DNA of 64,000 bases, taken from assembly GCA_012845835.1 (NCBI GenBank), contig JABAKD010000005.1:4994655-5058654 (forward strand), read 5' to 3'. The notes under the pieces were generated by a model. It was not told where the DNA came from. It saw only the letters and a program-made list of their open reading frames with translations, and made no database searches. The DNA comes from Undaria pinnatifida (lineage: Eukaryota > Sar > Phaeophyceae > Laminariales > Alariaceae). Numbering within the stretch: the first letter of the stretch is position 1; each line of letters begins with the position of its first letter. A program made the position numbers and the translations under genes. Shown in pieces: positions 38,101-51,600 of the stretch.

Positions 38101-41100
38101 CCCATGTTCAGAGACAAAAAAAAAAAAAAACGTAATGAGACCCGGAGATTGGCTAAGGAGGAGCGTGCAGCAGCATAAAAATATTACCGTGCGGCACGAG
38201 GTGTCGCACAGCTCCTTGTTTCACTGTAGTTCGGAAACGATAAAAGTCCCTTTCTAGTGCCGGTTGAGCGGTGCCGGTTGCCCGCTGTAGTGCCGGTTGA
38301 GCACTGCCGGTTGCCCGCTATGGTGCCTGTGAAATCGTTTTTGGCATAGATCGGAACACCCAGCAGTGAAGCAGTATGCAGAGTAGTGCCGGTTGCCGCT
38401 GTAGTGCCGGTATTTTCCTCTATAGTGCACATACCGACACTAAAGAGGGACCACTACTGTATGATGTATTCGGCGTTTTTTTCTATGGGTTTTCCCTCCG
38501 AAATACCAACTAGCAACTTCACCAAGGGACCTCTGCGGCTAACCTCTTGCCGTGAGCTGCTCGAGGAAGGGAAATGAAGAACCTTTGCCCTATGAAGGAA
38601 CTCAAGAACCTAGGAACAACTTTTTCATCAGAAAATTATGTCAGTAATCTGCCACTCTAACCCAGGCCTCTACCCACCTAGCCATTGCTAAGTGTCTAAA
38701 TTTAGTCCTAAGATAGAGCTTCTGACGAACAAGAGTTGTTATGCCTCGCACGCGTGTATGCGTCCGCAATCAAGCAGGATTTACTACTGGTATTTAAGCG
38801 TGCATGCTCTTTCTCTTTTGATCTGAGTCCACCTATCTAGCCGTGCGTACGGCGATGCTGGCCTCGGGGGTCCTACCCTGGGATATCCTGGCGGGTTTAC
38901 TACTGATGTGTAGGCGTGCACGTCACTTATCTTTGATCTGCACCCACCTATCTAGTCCGGTGTACAACGATGTTAGCCCAGGGCTCCTGCGTTCTTTTAT
39001 CCCGACTACCTTGACATGCCTGTTATACACGTGTATGTGTCCGCATTCAAGCAGGATTTACTGATGATGTGTCTCCATGCTCTTTTTCTCTGGGTTCATT
39101 GGCCTAGCCGGGTGTTGCAGCAATGCTATATATAAAGCGACGATGGCCCAGGGCTCGTGCTCTCGTTTACCCTGACTGCGTCGACGTGCCTATTGTACGC
39201 GTCCGCAATCAAGCAGGATGTTGCCGTGGATGCTGATGGGAACGTGTACGTCGCTGACACCGGAAACCACCGAATACGCCGCGTCTCACCCGAGGTGCGT
39301 TGGCCGCTGGAACCTAGGCCGTGGTTGTAGGGCAAGGGTTAGAGCTAGAGTTAGGTTTAGGTAGGTGCTCCCATTCCCGTTCCGAGCAGCGCGGCAAACG
39401 GTTCGACGGCGGCGTTTTTCGCGAAACGAAAGGGTGTTTACGGGATGTCAAATTTGGTTGGGCAGGGGTTGGGAAAGGCAGACATGTAATCATAGGTTTC
39501 GGGTAAGAGTTAGGATTAAGATTAGGGTTAGGGTAAACGAGGGGTATGCCTCCTAACTTATACCAGCTCCAGATTCCACTAAGGGGGAAGCTTGAAGAAG
39601 ACCCAAAGAGGGATTTAACAACCAAAAAGCCGTATCAGGATAAACCGTCGAATATCACAATCCGAGGCGAACCCTATCCACGAAAAACCAGCGAAAAGTT
39701 TCGTTTGAAAACATGTTTTCCTACCGTTTTTGTTGTTGTGCTTTCCCAAGCTGACTTCTTCGAGGGTCAGTTTTAGCGTTGAGTTGAAGACGTTTTGCCG
39801 GGGCTTTTTCAATACCGTTAATGTTGCGTTTTCGAGCCCAACAAAGCTCAGAGGTCACCAAAATTCCACCCTAACACAGCAGAACGACGGCGAGTACGCC
39901 AGGGAGAACACGGCTACGGCCTTTTTTAGGTTTCAGCGATTCAGGGTCACACTTGCGCCGCGTCGCGAGTGGCCATCCTACTGATTTACAAGTCTTAAAC
40001 CCTATTGGGAAACGTGCTGCGGGTAGAGGTGCACCAATTATTTATTTATTTTCCGAGGCCCCTAACCCCTTGAGGAGCTCTACGCCTTCCGAGACTCCTA
40101 AGCGTGGCCTTCGTCTCACCATGCCGCGACTCGCTTGTCGAGCAAGTCGACTGGAATCCAAGCAAGAGCAAGAAGAAAAACAAGCTCAAGTTATATTTCT
40201 CACTCAGAAGTGACACCGTTAACCCGTGTACAGTGTGAAACCCACGGACAGCAAACGCCTACCCTTACCAACGCTTGAAACCGTACTACGGCGAACAAGC
40301 ACAGGCAAAATACAAACGAGTTCCGTCCCCGTCACAACGGGCTCTTGTAGTTGCCGTCGGCAGAGTGGGCAAAGATGGGCGTCTTTGTATCGCTCTGTTG
40401 CCCCTGGTCCTATTAATAGCTAGCACTAAGGGAATCCCCGACCTACATCCTTCGTGAGGACATGCACACCCCGTAGCACCCGCGATCGGCGTATCTCACC
40501 CAGCTTTCAAACTTGAGCTTCGACGAAAATTCTCGATCTCACAGCCAATATAGTGCATTTTTTTTTTTCTACAAATGCAAACGAGTTAATTGGTTTAGCG
40601 CTCGCCGCTGAGCGCGGCTTCTTTGATTCTGAGTTCTTAGAATTCTCCTCCAAAACATGGATGAACATGAACCGGGCGTTCTTAGTTTTTTTTTTTTTTC
40701 ATTAAAGGACGCAGATACTGTAAGCATCACAAGAAGCATCACACTCCCGTTATTGGAAGCAAAACGCTCGGCAGTAAGGCCATGAATAGGACCCTTCATT
40801 CAGGGATCTATACTGTAAGCACTGCGCTCTCGTTATGTGGACGAAAAAACTCGGCAATACGGCTACTAATAGGGCGTTTTTAGGAGTTGGAGAGGGTTGT
40901 AGCCACTTCGGGGCTTCAGAGGGGGGGGAAACAATGTAACCCCCCCCCCGACGATTTCGACGTCGACAACACCAAGAAGCCTGGGGCGCGCTGGCTGAGG
41001 CAGGAGATGTGTCCGACCTGCGTTGCAAAGGAACTGCTGTGCGACACGCGTGTAGCACGGTGATTCTCTGTGTGTGTGTGTTTTTTTTTACGCCAGACGG

Positions 41101-42508
41101 TTGGTAACGCCACACTTTATTCGATTTTTTTTGTTGTTGTTCTTCGCTTGTTTTTGTTGGGCCCCACGAATACAGTTATGCATTCAAGGCCCCACGAATA
41201 CAGTTACGCATTCAATGCCCCACGAATACAGTTACGCATTCAAGGCCCCACGAATACAGTTACGATGGCTGAACGGTGAACGGTAATCAACTTCCCCCCG
41301 TGACGCGCGCTGCGACGGGGATGCAGTAAGGGGTCTCCCTAAGAGGCGGTCTGAGCAAGGCGGTATACCGATATATGGCGGTCACAATCGCTTAGGTCGG
41401 CTGGGGAATCGCACTCATATTTTGCTATTTATTGTCTTACATTTTTTTATCTTTATTTTTTTTTCGGTTCTGATTAATGTTTTCTCCATTTTCGCCCAGT
41501 TATGCTCCTGAAAAAATCCGGATATTCTACTTTTTCGTAAGAAAAAAAAGGTTTTTCGTAAAAAACAAAAAGAAGGTGTGCTATTTATGCTCTCTACCAA
41601 ACTACCCAATTAAGCAAAAAAAACGTAAGCGTACCGGGTACCGATACACCCTTACCAATATTCCCACAGGGAAATGTGACCACCGTGGCAGGCGGGGGCG
41701 AAGAGGGTTCCGACGACCCCAAGTTAAGCATGTCGATCGTTGAAAACAGTATTTAATTCGCGTTTTGGTTCCATCGCTTCGACCTAAACACCAAACATAT
41801 TCCCGCAGGGAGATGTGACCACCGTGGCAGGCAGTGGCGAAGAGGGTTACGAGGACGGCGACGCGACGGTGGCGTCTTTCTCGTTTCCCGGAGGCATTGC
41901 CCTCTTCTACGATTCCTCTGGCGGTGAGCGGCGGCGATTGAACGACTGTGACTCTAATTCAGCTCATTTAATTATCCTAATATAATTTCCTAGCCATCCC
42001 GATGCCTGAAAACGCGGCTCTGGGTGCTTCGTCTCTGTAACGGGGGTGGAGTGCTGATGGAGTGCCGAAAGCATACATATTTATGTTATTTAGACGATGC
42101 AAAAATATAAGTACGTCACTAGAGCCTACAGGTAGACGTATGGGGCGAAATAATGAAAAAATTACCTGGTATGACAGAAATCGTGAAAATAATAAAATTA
42201 ATTAATTCTCTAGGTGTTAACGTATTTCCGCAAACCTATTTCCGTTCTTTTCGTGCGTGGACGACGGGTGCCGTGGTCAGGTCTCGTCCTCTACGTGGCT
42301 GACACCAACAACCACCGTCTGAGGAAAATCTCAGGGGACGTCAGCAGTGGTGGGGGAACTGTGACCTGCCACGCCGGAAGGTAAAAAAACGGGTAGCGTT
42401 CATTTTTTACCGTCCTCCGACGCTTTCAGTGACAAAAATTGAATTGACGCAACGTGGAAAACTAGTGAGTTTGACCGCCTCCCTGTCGAGAAGTTGTTGT
42501 TGTTGTTT

Positions 42509-42546
<38 letters not shown>

Positions 42547-42565
42547 CTTTTTGTTGTTGTTGTTT

Positions 42566-42609
<44 letters not shown>

Positions 42610-45600
42610 GCTGTTGTTGCTGTTGTTGTTGTTGACCTGACGTGATCCGACCCGCGTGTGGTATTTCCAGCACCCCTCGACCCAACCCGACTCGACCCGC
42701 GAGGGTGTTTGAAAATAACCTGATCCGACCAACGGGCTGGACCATGGCCCGTGAAAGGAACTGAATTGTTTGGCGTCAACACGAGAAACAAACAATAAAT
42801 GTACTCTCCGTCCGTCGTTTTCGGTTTTCATATTTCAAAACAAAAATATCGCGATTCAGGCGGCCGCATGACAGCGCTCCACCCAACACGTCCCTTAATT
42901 CCCCATTTTTTTGGATGCTACAAAACCGATAAAAAAAAAAACGCGTCGCCGAACAGGTGTGGAAACGGAACCGAGACATGGACGCGGACGAAGCTGGCGG
43001 ACACTCCGGAAGCTGGCTTCGCGGACGGAGACGGAAAAGTTGCGAGGTTCGATGGTCCTTCGGGTCTGGCCGCTGCGGAAGACGGAACCCTCTTTGTAGC
43101 GGACACCAACAACCACCTGGTAAAGTTTGTTGTTTTGTAATGAGAGTTAAAACAATCCTATTTTCCTTATTGTACCACCACACGTACAGCAGTGTTAGGC
43201 GCATATGCGAGGAAGTCGAGTAAAACAATGCCGAGAGAGAGAAAAAGGTTGAGGGTCACGTTATTGCTGTTCTTTAAAACCTGACGCCTGTGTGACTGTT
43301 TGTCTGTCGCCGAGCTTGGAAGCAAGTTTGCACGACGAACGGTGACATTGATCGCGATGAGCCCGGGGTCGGACGAACGAGCAAAACAGGCAGTAGGCGT
43401 TCGCTCTCGCCTGTTTCACGTCAAGTTGTCAAGAATTCGTAGCGGGAGCTCGACTGGCTGGCGTGGATGGCGCATGGGGTCGGCCTGGCCTAACGCAGTG
43501 ACGAGGAATACGTCCACCGTGTCATGTACACGGACCGACTAACCCTTAATTTTACTCCCGCTCTTCTAGCATGATTCTTACAGCCCGTGAGGGTTTTGTT
43601 GCATAATCGTTGTTGTGGTTGTCGCGTGCTACGACAGGGGCGGCACGTGTCGGTGGCACTTTTTTTACCCATACTTTTCCGACCGATAGTCATCTGATGG
43701 TCAACCGATAGTCAAATGATAGTCAACTGATAGTCAACCCAGTGTCAACTGATAGCCAACCAAGAGTCAATCGAATGCCAACCGACGGTCAACAATAGTA
43801 ATCGATAGTTAACCGATAGTCATCTGATGATAGTCGTCTGATAGTCAACCGATAGTCAACTGATAGTCAGCCGATAGTCAACCGATATTCATCGGAGAGT
43901 AAACCGATATTCAACCGATACTCAACCGATATCCGTCCGATAGTCAATCGATAGTGAACCGATAGTCAACCGATAAACTACCCACTAACGTCGGAATATC
44001 GTTCGTGTTTCCGTGACTTTATACGTTTTTCATTCTTCAAAAATGTCTGACCAGGACCGTTTAACCGGTGGGATTTGTTTTTGTTACAGCCAGTTTCTTG
44101 GGGGCGGCGGTATGGGTCTCCTCAAACGTAGATATTATCGATCCTCGCGAACGTATTCAACCCCCCCCCGCCCCCGCCCCCGCCTCCTCGCTACACGTTC
44201 GTTCTTGATATTCGTTGCGTAGATCGGTCTAGAGGCAAATAAGACTGATCTTCACGAACTTGTTCTTGACCCTCTTTCCCCTCGCTATCTGTCTATTGTT
44301 GGCGTTGGTTGCGTGCGCCGGTTCAAACGCAGATAATATGTATCCTCGTGAAAATATTATGGCCCACCGCTCGCTACCTATCCGTTCCATTTTGGCGTTT
44401 GGTCGCACACGTCGGTTTCAATTGCGCAAGGCGAGAAAAACCCTCGCGAGCGTATTCTAAACACCTCGCCCTCGCTCCAACCCGTTCCCTTTCTGGTGTC
44501 ACTTGCGTGTCGGTTTTAGAATGCAGGCAAGGCTGATCCGCGCCAACTTTTATCCTCTCCTTTCCCAAACGTTGGAGATGTCTCTCTTAGAGGTAGAAAA
44601 CGGGACCCCATATCGCAAGGGATGCGTGATTTGATTGTTCAAATCACGAAGGAAAACATATATATATGAGTACCCCCCCGCCCCCTATCCCTCCTCCCTG
44701 TAGGAAACCCTCGTCGCATGCTACGGTAGAGGCGCACCATTTTTTCTGAGACTTGTCACTTGAGGAGCTCTACTCATCGCCCAAAAAAACTTGTTTTCGG
44801 AGAAAATTGACAGTGCTCCCCGATGGACAACACCAAGGGCTCTAGGCACACAAATTAAACATATGCCTCCTCCCCCCCCCAACAAAAAATGCTGAAGTTT
44901 ATGTACTCCCCGATGAACGCTATGGCCTAGACTCACAACTAAATATATCTCCAAAAAGAAGCATAGTGAGATTCCGACGATTTGGGGCTAAGCACCCCCC
45001 CGTCATCCGTAACCTCCCCCAAATATATACTTCGAAGTATATCTTTAATAGTTGGCCCCGGTTGGCACCGACGCTGTAAAGCATTATATGCATATTGGGG
45101 TTGGCGTTGGTTGGCAACAACGCGGTAAAACATGCCATTCACTACGTGAGCTAGACGACCAGGGTACCGTTTTTTGTTTTTTGTTTTTTTGGCGGTCACC
45201 ATGATGGGTATCGAGTTAGATCATATTGTGCGGGGAGGAGAACCCTAACTCCGCACAAGGAGAATGGTCGCATCACGTAGTGAATATGGTAAGGCACCCA
45301 CGAGGCAGTTACATAGTAATACTCATTGCTGTCTCTGCAGTGGTCGCACCAAAAAACAAAGTAACTCATTGGCACTGTTATCCATGAGCAAGAAAATAGG
45401 CGCGAGGTGCCCACATGCGGTTGACGTGCGGTTCTTGGAAGGGTGCAGTTCACCCTTCATGCGACTCGCCGAACACCTCACGGCGCTTCGCGATTCGTGA
45501 AAGCCCAACGTGCTCCGTCCCGGCATAGTAGGGATGCGAGGGTTCATGGTCATAATACTCGTCCATGCACAAACTGAGTACACTCCCCCCCCCGTCATCC

Positions 45601-48600
45601 ATAATCAAGATAGTAGGCACAAGGTGCCGAAGTCCGTCTTACGAGCAGTTCTTGGAAGGATGCAGTTCACCCTTAATGCGCTTCGCCGAACACCTCACGG
45701 CGCTTCGCGCTTGGTGCAAGCAATGTCTGCCTGGTTGGTGAAAACCCGACGTGCTCCGTCCCGGCATAGTAGGGGTGCGAGGGTCTATGGCCATACGACT
45801 ACGGCCATGCACAAACTGAGTACAACCCCCCCCTGTCATGAAGACACCGTTTCAACGTAAAAATTCCCTCCCTATCGTGGTACTCCCCCCGCCCGCCCTC
45901 CCCCCCCCCCCCGGGCCCTCTCTGCCCTTGGTAGGATGCAGCTCGCACCCTTTATGCTACTCGCTGAGCACCCCAGGGGGGGGGTGTTTTGCGCTTGGTT
46001 CAAGCGGTGTCTGTCTGGTCAGTAAAAAAACCAGACGTGCTCCGTCCCGGCATTGTTGGGATGTGATTCGAGGGTCTATGGCCAAACGACCACGGATGTG
46101 CATAAAATGAATACCCCCCCACCCCTCCCGGTGCTCCGTCTCGAAAGGGATGCGTGGTGAATGGTCAAATGACTAAGGCAGGCAGCAGATGAGTAAGCCC
46201 CCCCCCGCTACCCCTGGCGCGTTCGTGTTGGTTGCTCTATGTCGGTGTCAACCGTAGATAAGAATGATCCTCGCGAACTCTACGGTGTTCACACTGGCTG
46301 GCGGGCTGGTGGAGGCGGAGGCGAACTCGGGCGGGGATGAGACTTGCCCGTCCCCTTGTTTGCGGGGTGTGGCTGGTCACGTCGACGGAAATCTCACGGA
46401 GGCGAGGTAAGTCAAGTTTTTTGTTTTTTATCGCTGGGAAAGACGATCGGGCGGTCTTCCTCACATTTTCTCGCTTGCCTCGCAGTCTGCTTGCGTGACG
46501 AGTCACGGTGGTATCGCGTTCGTATGACCCTACAGTTTTTTGTTCTTGGCTTACGCAGTGGAGCGAAGGAGAGACCCAGAGGCTTGAACATTCCTTGAAA
46601 AGAGTAGACATGAACTATGTTATATCGACGTAGAAATCTTGAGGGGAAAGCGGAAGCCCAACCAAGCCAGAACTCGGGTTTGGGGGCTCCAGTTCACCCA
46701 AGAAATGCTCATGCCAAACGACATCAGCCAGCTGCACTCACTGATGGGCGGTATCGGGTACTACTACCCGAAGTTTTTGCGCGATCTGGCGAGGTGAATA
46801 CGCCCACTTTCCTCGCTCCTCAAAACAAAGTGTCAAGTAGCAGCCCGTCGACGTCGACATGGGACGGTGTACTCTAACGAAGTGAAACTCGGGAGACGAT
46901 ATTCATCCTACATCCCGATATCCCGCTGCTAGGCATGCCGATATCTCTCTACAAGAGCCTGTATCAGTCGTTGGAATTTATAGTGCGGGACTTTGTTTTC
47001 ACCGTATTGATTGACTACCAGCGTAAATAGTCGATGTGTGTTTTAATGTTTCCATGTGCTTTTAACCGCAGAAAAATAATAGCTGTATTAGGATCTCGCT
47101 ATCTTCGGTACTCGCGCGGCAGGAAACAAATTAACCGCCGTCAACTGGCGCGCATTGTTCTAGAGAGTTGGGATAATCGTCGTAGGAAAATTAGAGGGAA
47201 TCGTATGCTGTAGATGGAATCTCGATCCTCGCACTCAAAAGCAAAAGGTTTCACCCGTCTCGAAAGGGAGTTCCCTGCTCTTTGGTGGTCAATGATTTTC
47301 GAGAAACGTGGTAATCCCAACTCATATTTTACGCGAGAGTCGCTAGGCCTAATGCCAGCGCAGAGAACGCTTCTGTCATTACGAGTGATTCTTCGTCAAA
47401 ATTAGAAAACTCGCATTCGCCTTTCACGGGTCGTTTAGTTTTTTCGGGTCGGATCAGCTCAAGATGACCCGACCCGACCTGACCCGACCCGACACCGAAC
47501 AACCCGAGCCGACCCGAGCCGACCCGAGCCGACCCGAGCCGACCCGACCCGACCCGACCCAACCCGTGAGATTTGAAAACCTCCTGACCCGACCCTGTCG
47601 ACGCGTGGGGAATCGAACACTCCTGCCCCGACCCGACTCGACCCGCGAGTTTTAGGGAACTCCTGATCCGATCCGCGGGCCGGGTCATGAACCGTGAACA
47701 GTCTTGGTAATTGTGTTCCTGTGTCGATTCGTTTTTTTTTTGTAGTGAACAATGGAATTTGAGAACTTGAGAAATTGTCCACTTCTGTAGACCAAAATCT
47801 CGATCCGCGGACAAAAATGCAGGCCTGAACCATCTCATAAGGGTTCCTGTTTTGGGCGGTGCCAAAATTAGCAGCTTCGCGTAAATTTGCAGGATTGACA
47901 TACTCTCCGCGACGAGGTGCCGCGTTGATTACTAACGGCGAATCAGCGCGGGGGTAGTAGTCCTGAATGAGAGCCTCCGGCCGATCGCAGCAGCGAGGCG
48001 TCATCGGTCCCAAACCGTATACATATACATTAAAGCGGCGTCGAAACGCTACAAGCCATGCTTATTTTTTCGGTTATATTGTGTGGCTTTGTTTTCTCCC
48101 TGCAAAGGTTGATTCAGCCGTCTCAAAAAGGCGACCGCCGTAATTTTGGTGACGCTAAAGTTGTAGGCTCACACATCGCTATATAATCGCAGAAAAAAAA
48201 ACGATTGTTCTATATACAGCAGGGGTCCCTCAGTACGGCGGTGGTGCGCCAGAGCAATATTACCGCCCTGTTGAGGGAAGCCGTCTTGTTCGTTCCACGT
48301 TATGAGCGCAACTCCCCAGTAGCGCCAAGCCATTTTGACCGCCTTATATCGGGATACCGCCTTATATAAGGATACCGCCTTATATAGGGATACCGCCACA
48401 AATAGAGATACCGCCTTATATAGTGATACCGCCTTATATAGGGATACCGCCTTATTGGAGACTGCTACTGCACTGTGTGTTTTTTTCGTTGTTGTCTCCC
48501 CAGATTTAACTACCCAGCAGACGTGTCCCTGGGGCCGAATGGGACGCTTTTCGTCGCCGATCTGCACAGTCTAAGACGAATTTCCATGCCAGAGGACCCG

Positions 48601-51600
48601 ACCATCCTGTTCGGCGTCGGCTTCGACGGGAGAGTTTCCACTGCTGCAGGCAGTGCAGGGCCTGGAGAGGAAGACGGAACGGGCCCAGAGGTAACCAACC
48701 ATTTATTTTTTTCCACCGTTACCCCAACGACAAGCTTACATAATCTTACCACTTTTGGATTTTTGGGCGTTATTTCTGTAAGGTATTGTGTTCGCCCGTT
48801 ATTTTTAGTCGGAAAATTGTTACCCCCATCAAACCTTAATTTAAGTACGATCAATTAGGGAAAAGCATATCGCTTCCATTGATTGGCGCTGCACTACGAT
48901 CATGACTCGGCCAGGGATTAAAGTTAGCTGCAGTGGCGCTTTAGTTAGAGCTAAGAAGCACGCTTAGAAGCACGTATTCGTCGCGGACAAAGCGCCAGGG
49001 TTTCAGCTGCACGGGTGTGCCATTCGAGTGATCACCTAGCCGGGATCGGGTGTCTCAGCCGATGCTGGCTTTCATCTGAGTGGCCATCCAACGTCTTTGA
49101 TCATGAGTATGCATGGCCACCAACTGGAACCACCAACTGGTACCCAATTCGTAGAACTGTGGGGCTACCACTATGACATTTTTACCTCCCCTTCCTGCCC
49201 CTTCCGCTCATCCTTTCACTTCCAATATTCTCTGTTCCTAGCTCCCCGTTTCCCTATTTTCGGCTTCGCTCCTCACGGCTCGTCCGTGTTACGCAAACGG
49301 AAACCAACGCATCGCCCTCCCTACCAACACACACACCTGTTGAACAAACAAACGCGACAAAGACTCGTTTCGCCAGGCCGGCGGGCGTTACATCGACAGC
49401 CGATGGAGCAGCTTACGTCTCCGACTCGGCCTCCTGCCGGCTCCGGCGAGCAGCTCCAACCGCATCATTCGCGGCAGCTCTGGCCACCTGCAACACAACC
49501 CTCACCGACGTTTTGAGGCCGTCGGGATGCTCGTCTTACGACCCCCCCCAGGGAGGGGACGGTCTAACCACGTCCCCGATTTCGGGAAACGTCTGGTACA
49601 ACTCCTGGCGCAACGTTTCTGAGTTTTTTGTCAAAGATGGCAGTGGCGACAATGATGACGATGATCACGGGTCAGCTGTAGCGGCGGCGGTGGCGGCGGC
49701 TGCGGCCGGCGGCGGCGGTGGTGGTGGTGGTGGTACCGGCGAGTATTCATACAGCGAAGACGCTAAGTTTACCGCTGGGCGCGTGACCCGCCAATGTGTG
49801 GGGTTTCCTCCACCTTATGGATTCGATCGCGCAGAAGATTCTTTCGACGCCCTAACAGTGGATGACGGTTTCACAGGAATATTCGAGGATACCGGAGTAG
49901 GGACCACCGTACGGCTAGCCTGCCCTACTAGTTGCCTGGAGTGGACGAATCGCGGACAAGCCGGTGAGGTTCGCGGGACTCCGGACTTTTACACGGATGA
50001 CAGCGCCGTGTGCATGGCCGCGATACACGCAGGAGTTATGTCTGCCACTACCCCTACGTCGCCGCGCCCGCCTGCGATGTCCTCCACATGGTCCTCCTCC
50101 TCCTTCTCCTCCTCCTTGTCAGCTCAAGGTCTCAACAACTCCGATGGCACAGTTGTTGTCGTGATCGCACGGCTGCTACCGGCGAACGCATCCGAGCACG
50201 ATCAGCCGACAATCTTCGGCTATGAAGCCAACAACGTTTCGTCCAGGAATGCCCCGGGAAACTGGGCGAGGGGTTTCGCTCTGGCGGCGGCGTTACCCGG
50301 GGAACTCACGGGGCAGACGGTGGCCGGAAGACCCGCGGGAGCTCTCGGGGAAGGGTGTGGAGCGGTCAACGATGGACAGCCCCCCCAGGAAGCTGTGTTT
50401 GGACGACCCAAGGGGATCGACGCGTGGCGATCGGCAAACCTTACGGACAAGGTGAAACTATCTGATTGTGGAGTTTGAGACCCATGCCTATGAATATGAC
50501 GCGGGCACGGGGGCGGCACTTTTGGAAATAATATTTTCCAGATGCCGGGGACGTAAGAGACCCCAAACCCTTGCCTACGTTAATCCCACGTAATTTTTTC
50601 CACAAAACGGGGTTCCAGCTGTAAAGATGTTGACCCAAAACTGTCGGAATGTCGTTATGATCTCGCAATATGTGTGTGAGTGTGTTTTTTTGTTGTTGCA
50701 CCTAGGCCATGGGTTTGCGCATCGGGTGCCTGATCAGCTTACTCCAAAACTGTTTTTTGAAGTGAGGAGCGTCGTAAACAAAAGAGGCGCGCCTCTACCG
50801 CATGCTGTGTCGCATCTAGCTTCGCCACCATCGGTGTAACGGGTCGGTGCTGCAAAAAAATGCGGACTTTCGGTAGGGTGCGTCTTCCCCAGAGCGTGGA
50901 CGTTGCCGGGGCGTCGTGATGAGCAGGTAACGGCCACGCCCATCTCGATCACTGTTTTTTTCGTTTCCATGTTTTGGGCCAACTTAAGCGCCTGTTCAAA
51001 CGACCTCATTCTTTTCGTCGTCGAAGATGCGTGCAAGAGCCGTGTTGTGCAGAACACGAGCCATCATCTCACAGCAAGGGTTCAGCGTGGAAGTTTCTGA
51101 GATACCTACACGAGGAGCTCAACGTCTCACCCGAAGCACGCCTTTGAAGGCATTCAATCGCGCCACGCGACCAGAACTTCTATGCGCCAGTAGTCCTGAA
51201 ACAACTACACTCGGAAAAAGTATCACAGATTAACCGGTAGTTACTCAGTTGAGGAGCTCAACCGATCACAAACCTTTATTTCGACAACTACAACCCCCAA
51301 CGTGGCATGACTCTCACACGTCACAAAAATGGCAAAACTAAAACCTGCAGATCTTGTAATGCAGGCACCTGCCTGCCCCCGAGACATCTAGGTGCTGGAA
51401 CGAGGATAGGACATGTCCGACGTGTGTTCGTGTTCCTCGCGTTAATCTTATATCTCCACCAAGCTACAAACAGCGCAACCAGTGTCCGCGCTGATGCCTC
51501 ATAGAGAGAGACGAGCTATGCGGTCACATGCTACAAGACAGATATATCCATTTTACAAACTCAGCAGGGTGATGTGGCCATGCAATGCCAACCGCACCGA

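Noticed and set aside
36626-38117. Overlapping minus-strand frames of 319-484 codons
   Set aside because: They are translations of the TAACA satellite (Met-Leu-Cys-Tyr-Val periodicity) and contain no other information.
41070-41286. Small frames across the 28-bp repeat
   Set aside because: The repeat is not a multiple of three and the frames have no start context or domain.
42400-42831. Poly-Gln, poly-Asn and poly-Cys frames
   Set aside because: Produced by the GTT microsatellite in all frames; it lies between a donor at 42380 and an acceptor at 42956.
36736-48455. A CRISPR-like array
   Set aside because: The repeats here (5, 11, 18, 27, 28, 33 bp units) are direct tandems without unique spacers, and the window is eukaryotic.
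49097-49516. 139-codon frame overlapping the LCCL exon start
   Set aside because: It is a shadow of the NHL exon in another frame; the real frame carries blade 5 and the LCCL signature.
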